A stretch of 57,965 nucleotides of DNA from positions 1 to 57,965 of the forward strand of contig JAJYHM010000035.1 in NCBI GenBank assembly GCA_021784755.1, given 5' to 3'. The position numbers were made by a program, and so were the translations under genes. This document shows, one piece after another, positions 56,424-57,965 of this stretch (positions are counted from its first letter, which is position 1; each line of letters starts with the position of its first letter). The stretch comes from Pseudomonadota bacterium. Lineage in GTDB: Bacteria; Pseudomonadota; Gammaproteobacteria; Acidiferrobacterales; Acidiferrobacteraceae. Below the pieces are notes generated by a model that made no database searches, was not told the DNA's origin, and saw only the letters and a program-made list of their open reading frames with translations.

Positions 56424-57587
56424 ATGCAGGTGGGTCCCAGAGAGATCACCAATTTCTTCCGTCCGATTCCGCTCGACGTGCCGGAGGGAATGAAGCCCAA
56501 TGAATTTTTCAATAGCACGGAAAATCTCACGGATCTCACCAGCAACAACGGCCTGCTTTGCAACCCGGAAGGCTTGCTCCTCTATCGTAAGGCTCTGGGG
56601 CATAGCAACGAGTTCGATACATCCATCATTTACAATACATCACAAAGCATACTCGATCCGTTGGGTCGTCCCGCGCGACGCACCCAGGTGCCCGATCATG
56701 TGAAGAATATCTGGAACCGCATGAACGAGGTCATAATCGCTTATATGCTCGAGCGCTATCCCGACCCCGACCGGGCCCTAGTGCTGTCGGGCGAGGCGAG
56801 CCTGGATGCTACTTGGCCGCTGACGTCTCCAGGCGTGCCCAGCATCCGTATGCTGCATAACCATTTCATCGTGTTCGACAAGGCGCAGTTGCGGGATGCG
56901 CCGATGGCGGATCCCGAGAACCCGAATCTCACCGATGGCGGGCAAAACTCGCTCTTCCAGGCCCACATGCGCAAGGTGTATCTCGATTTCTTCGCCGGCC
57001 TCGATCTCGAGATCCTAAAGACCTGCGAGCACGGTTCCTGCAAGATCGCGCTCACAGGTTACCCACAGGGCCTGCCGAGTTGGGAGGTCCAGGGGGGCGT
57101 AGAATCTTTAAAGAAGGTGCAGTTCTGGAAGGAGTACGACACCATCCTGAAGGGCTTTATTGACTTCTACCGGACCTTCTTTGGGCAGGTGTCGACGCGC
57201 AACGCGCCGATACCGCGCGACATCTATTTCCCGCAACTCGTGGAGGACAAGCTCCTTTTCAATAACGACTTCCTGAAGACGGCGAAGATGGTGCGCGACC
57301 ATTGCATACGGGACGCGCGCTACGCCGCCGCCATTCGCTGGCAACCGGCATTCAAGCAGCTCATTTATCGCAACGATACGGGCAAGCTGATCGTCACCAT
57401 AAGCCAGAACTCGATCGGCAACGCCATCACGGAGCTCCTGGGTGTCGTGGTCAAGCGCGTGCCAAACGCCGAGGGCTATGAGCGCACCGAGCCCGCCCTG
57501 CTCGAAAAGCTCTTCGAGGTGCGTAGGCGCTTGAAGGATCTGGATCTCGGTCAGGGGATTGCCACCCGGCAGTGGGCGGCGGAATAG
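56424..57587 (+). CDS. Unrecognised soluble protein, 387 residues
   Basis: This frame has a strong AGGAGGT ribosome binding site before the ATG and clear native codon use, so it is a real gene. I do not recognise the family. There is no signal peptide or membrane segment. A MLHNHFIVFDK stretch (143-153) has the H-x-H-hydrophobic look of HIT/GalT-type nucleotidyl transferases, but the other HIT features are not evident. The second half has conserved-looking aromatic/helical blocks (YDTILKGFIDFYRTFFGQ, NDTGKLIVTISQNSIGNAIT). It stands alone, preceded by a possible -10 and with no operon partner in view. Confidence 0.75.
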   Translation: MQVGPREITNFFRPIPLDVPEGMKPNEFFNSTENLTDLTSNNGLLCNPEGLLLYRKALGHSNEFDTSIIYNTSQSILDPLGRPARRTQVPDHVKNIWNRMNEVIIAYMLERYPDPDRALVLSGEASLDATWPLTSPGVPSIRMLHNHFIVFDKAQLRDAPMADPENPNLTDGGQNSLFQAHMRKVYLDFFAGLDLEILKTCEHGSCKIALTGYPQGLPSWEVQGGVESLKKVQFWKEYDTILKGFIDFYRTFFGQVSTRNAPIPRDIYFPQLVEDKLLFNNDFLKTAKMVRDHCIRDARYAAAIRWQPAFKQLIYRNDTGKLIVTISQNSIGNAITELLGVVVKRVPNAEGYERTEPALLEKLFEVRRRLKDLDLGQGIATRQWAAE

Positions 57588-57857
57588 GGCGTTCGTGACG
57601 CGCCGGGGGTTTATGGGAGGCGGCGGGGCCTCGCCCAGACGCCTGATCGCTCGACCCGGGTGACCCTGGGTGCCGGGGCCCCGGTGCCGGAGGGATGGCG
57701 GGGAGGGGGCGGCGATCTCCTAGGTCCCCAGCGAAGAGACGACCGAAGGCTCGCGGGGAGAGGGGTGTTGACGACCGCACCCAGGGTCCGCACGCGAGGG
57801 GGTGAGAGACGGCGGAGTTCGGTTTTGATTTCTTTCGGGGGGTGCCCCCCGGGGGCG
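57588..57857. other. Gene-free GC-rich stretch
   Basis: No frame with a ribosome binding site is present. A GC-rich inverted repeat, a G run facing a C run around a TG loop near 57837-57850, lies just before the promoter at 57858. It has no T run, so it is not a classical terminator. Confidence 0.35.
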
Positions 57858-57886
57858 TTGACAGTCTCGGAACGGGCTGCTACAAA
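57858..57886 (+). promoter_or_regulatory. Consensus-like sigma-70 promoter reading out of the window
   Basis: TTGACA (57858-57863) is a perfect -35 hexamer. TACAAA (57881-57886) is a fair -10, and the spacer is exactly 17 bases. The first transcribed base would fall near 57893. No start codon with a ribosome binding site follows within the last 70 bases, so the gene it serves, possibly an RNA gene or operon, is beyond the end of the window. Confidence 0.6.
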
Positions 57887-57965
57887 GCCGCCATCGCGGC
57901 ATGCCGCTTATTTGGAGGGCCCGCTACCCAATGGGTAGTAGTAGCCACACAGCCAAAGCCTGAAG

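Noticed and set aside
57837-57850. G-run/C-run palindrome as a terminator
   Set aside because: No T run and 250 bases from the nearest stop codon; directly followed by a promoter.

Overview
The window looks like a GC-rich gammaproteobacterial chromosome from an autotrophic sulfur oxidiser. The clues are an aprMBA adenylylsulfate reductase locus, and a very long housekeeping cluster in gammaproteobacterial order (glnD-map, rpsB-tsf-pyrH-frr-uppS-cdsA-dxr-rseP-bamA-lpxD-fabZ-lpxA-lpxB-rnhB-dnaE-accA, tilS, pyrG-kdsA-eno-ftsB). An acidophilic iron/sulfur oxidiser such as Acidiferrobacter or a relative would fit. This placement is inference from gene content, not from a database search.

Layout. 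1-561: a possible right end of an IS200/IS605-type element, then a gene-free stretch. 562-5099: aprM, aprB and aprA, an unknown protein, a SlyD-like FKBP isomerase and a 53-residue basic protein, closed by a strong hairpin at 5146-5176. 5400-7417 (minus): a cytochrome b561/molybdopterin fusion protein behind a translationally coupled, exported Met/His-rich small protein. 7584-8480: a scrap heap of an IS630 transposase, a sliver that looks like group II intron maturase, and the tail of a HipA-like kinase. 8667-36105: the housekeeping block (nitrogen signalling, translation, isoprenoid and phospholipid precursors, outer-membrane assembly, lipid A, replication, fatty acid synthesis, CTP, KDO, glycolysis, division). 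Most junctions from pyrH to accA overlap or nearly touch, with GTG/TTG starts embedded in the previous stop. 36081-41904: ygfZ (minus), sdhCDAB, sdhE and serS, that is succinate dehydrogenase flanked by two factors linked to flavin/iron-sulfur enzyme maturation.

41905-45889 is an accessory, locally AT-richer island. It holds a Fic protein whose motif histidine is glutamine, with an operator-like palindrome upstream. It also holds a RelA/SpoT-like synthetase gene broken by one in-frame amber codon with a small gene downstream, a 177-bp MITE-like insertion with perfect 18-bp inverted ends and a perfect 9-bp target duplication, and a frameshifted phage replication-P-like gene. 45890-50948 carries a short trimeric autotransporter adhesin facing a large STAND/BTAD transcriptional regulator. 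51310-53329 is a tRNA-Ser(UGA) followed by a tyrosine-integrase remnant and a PLP decarboxylase, the usual trace of an element integrated at a tRNA. The right end holds an MFS exporter, a RIO-like kinase, an unrecognised 387-residue protein, and a consensus-like promoter reading out of the window.

Working together: AprMBA oxidises sulfite plus AMP to APS and probably feeds electrons to the quinone pool. The cytochrome b/molybdopterin fusion protein may be another quinone-linked redox enzyme. SDH serves the TCA cycle and respiration. The central block builds the ribosome and the envelope.
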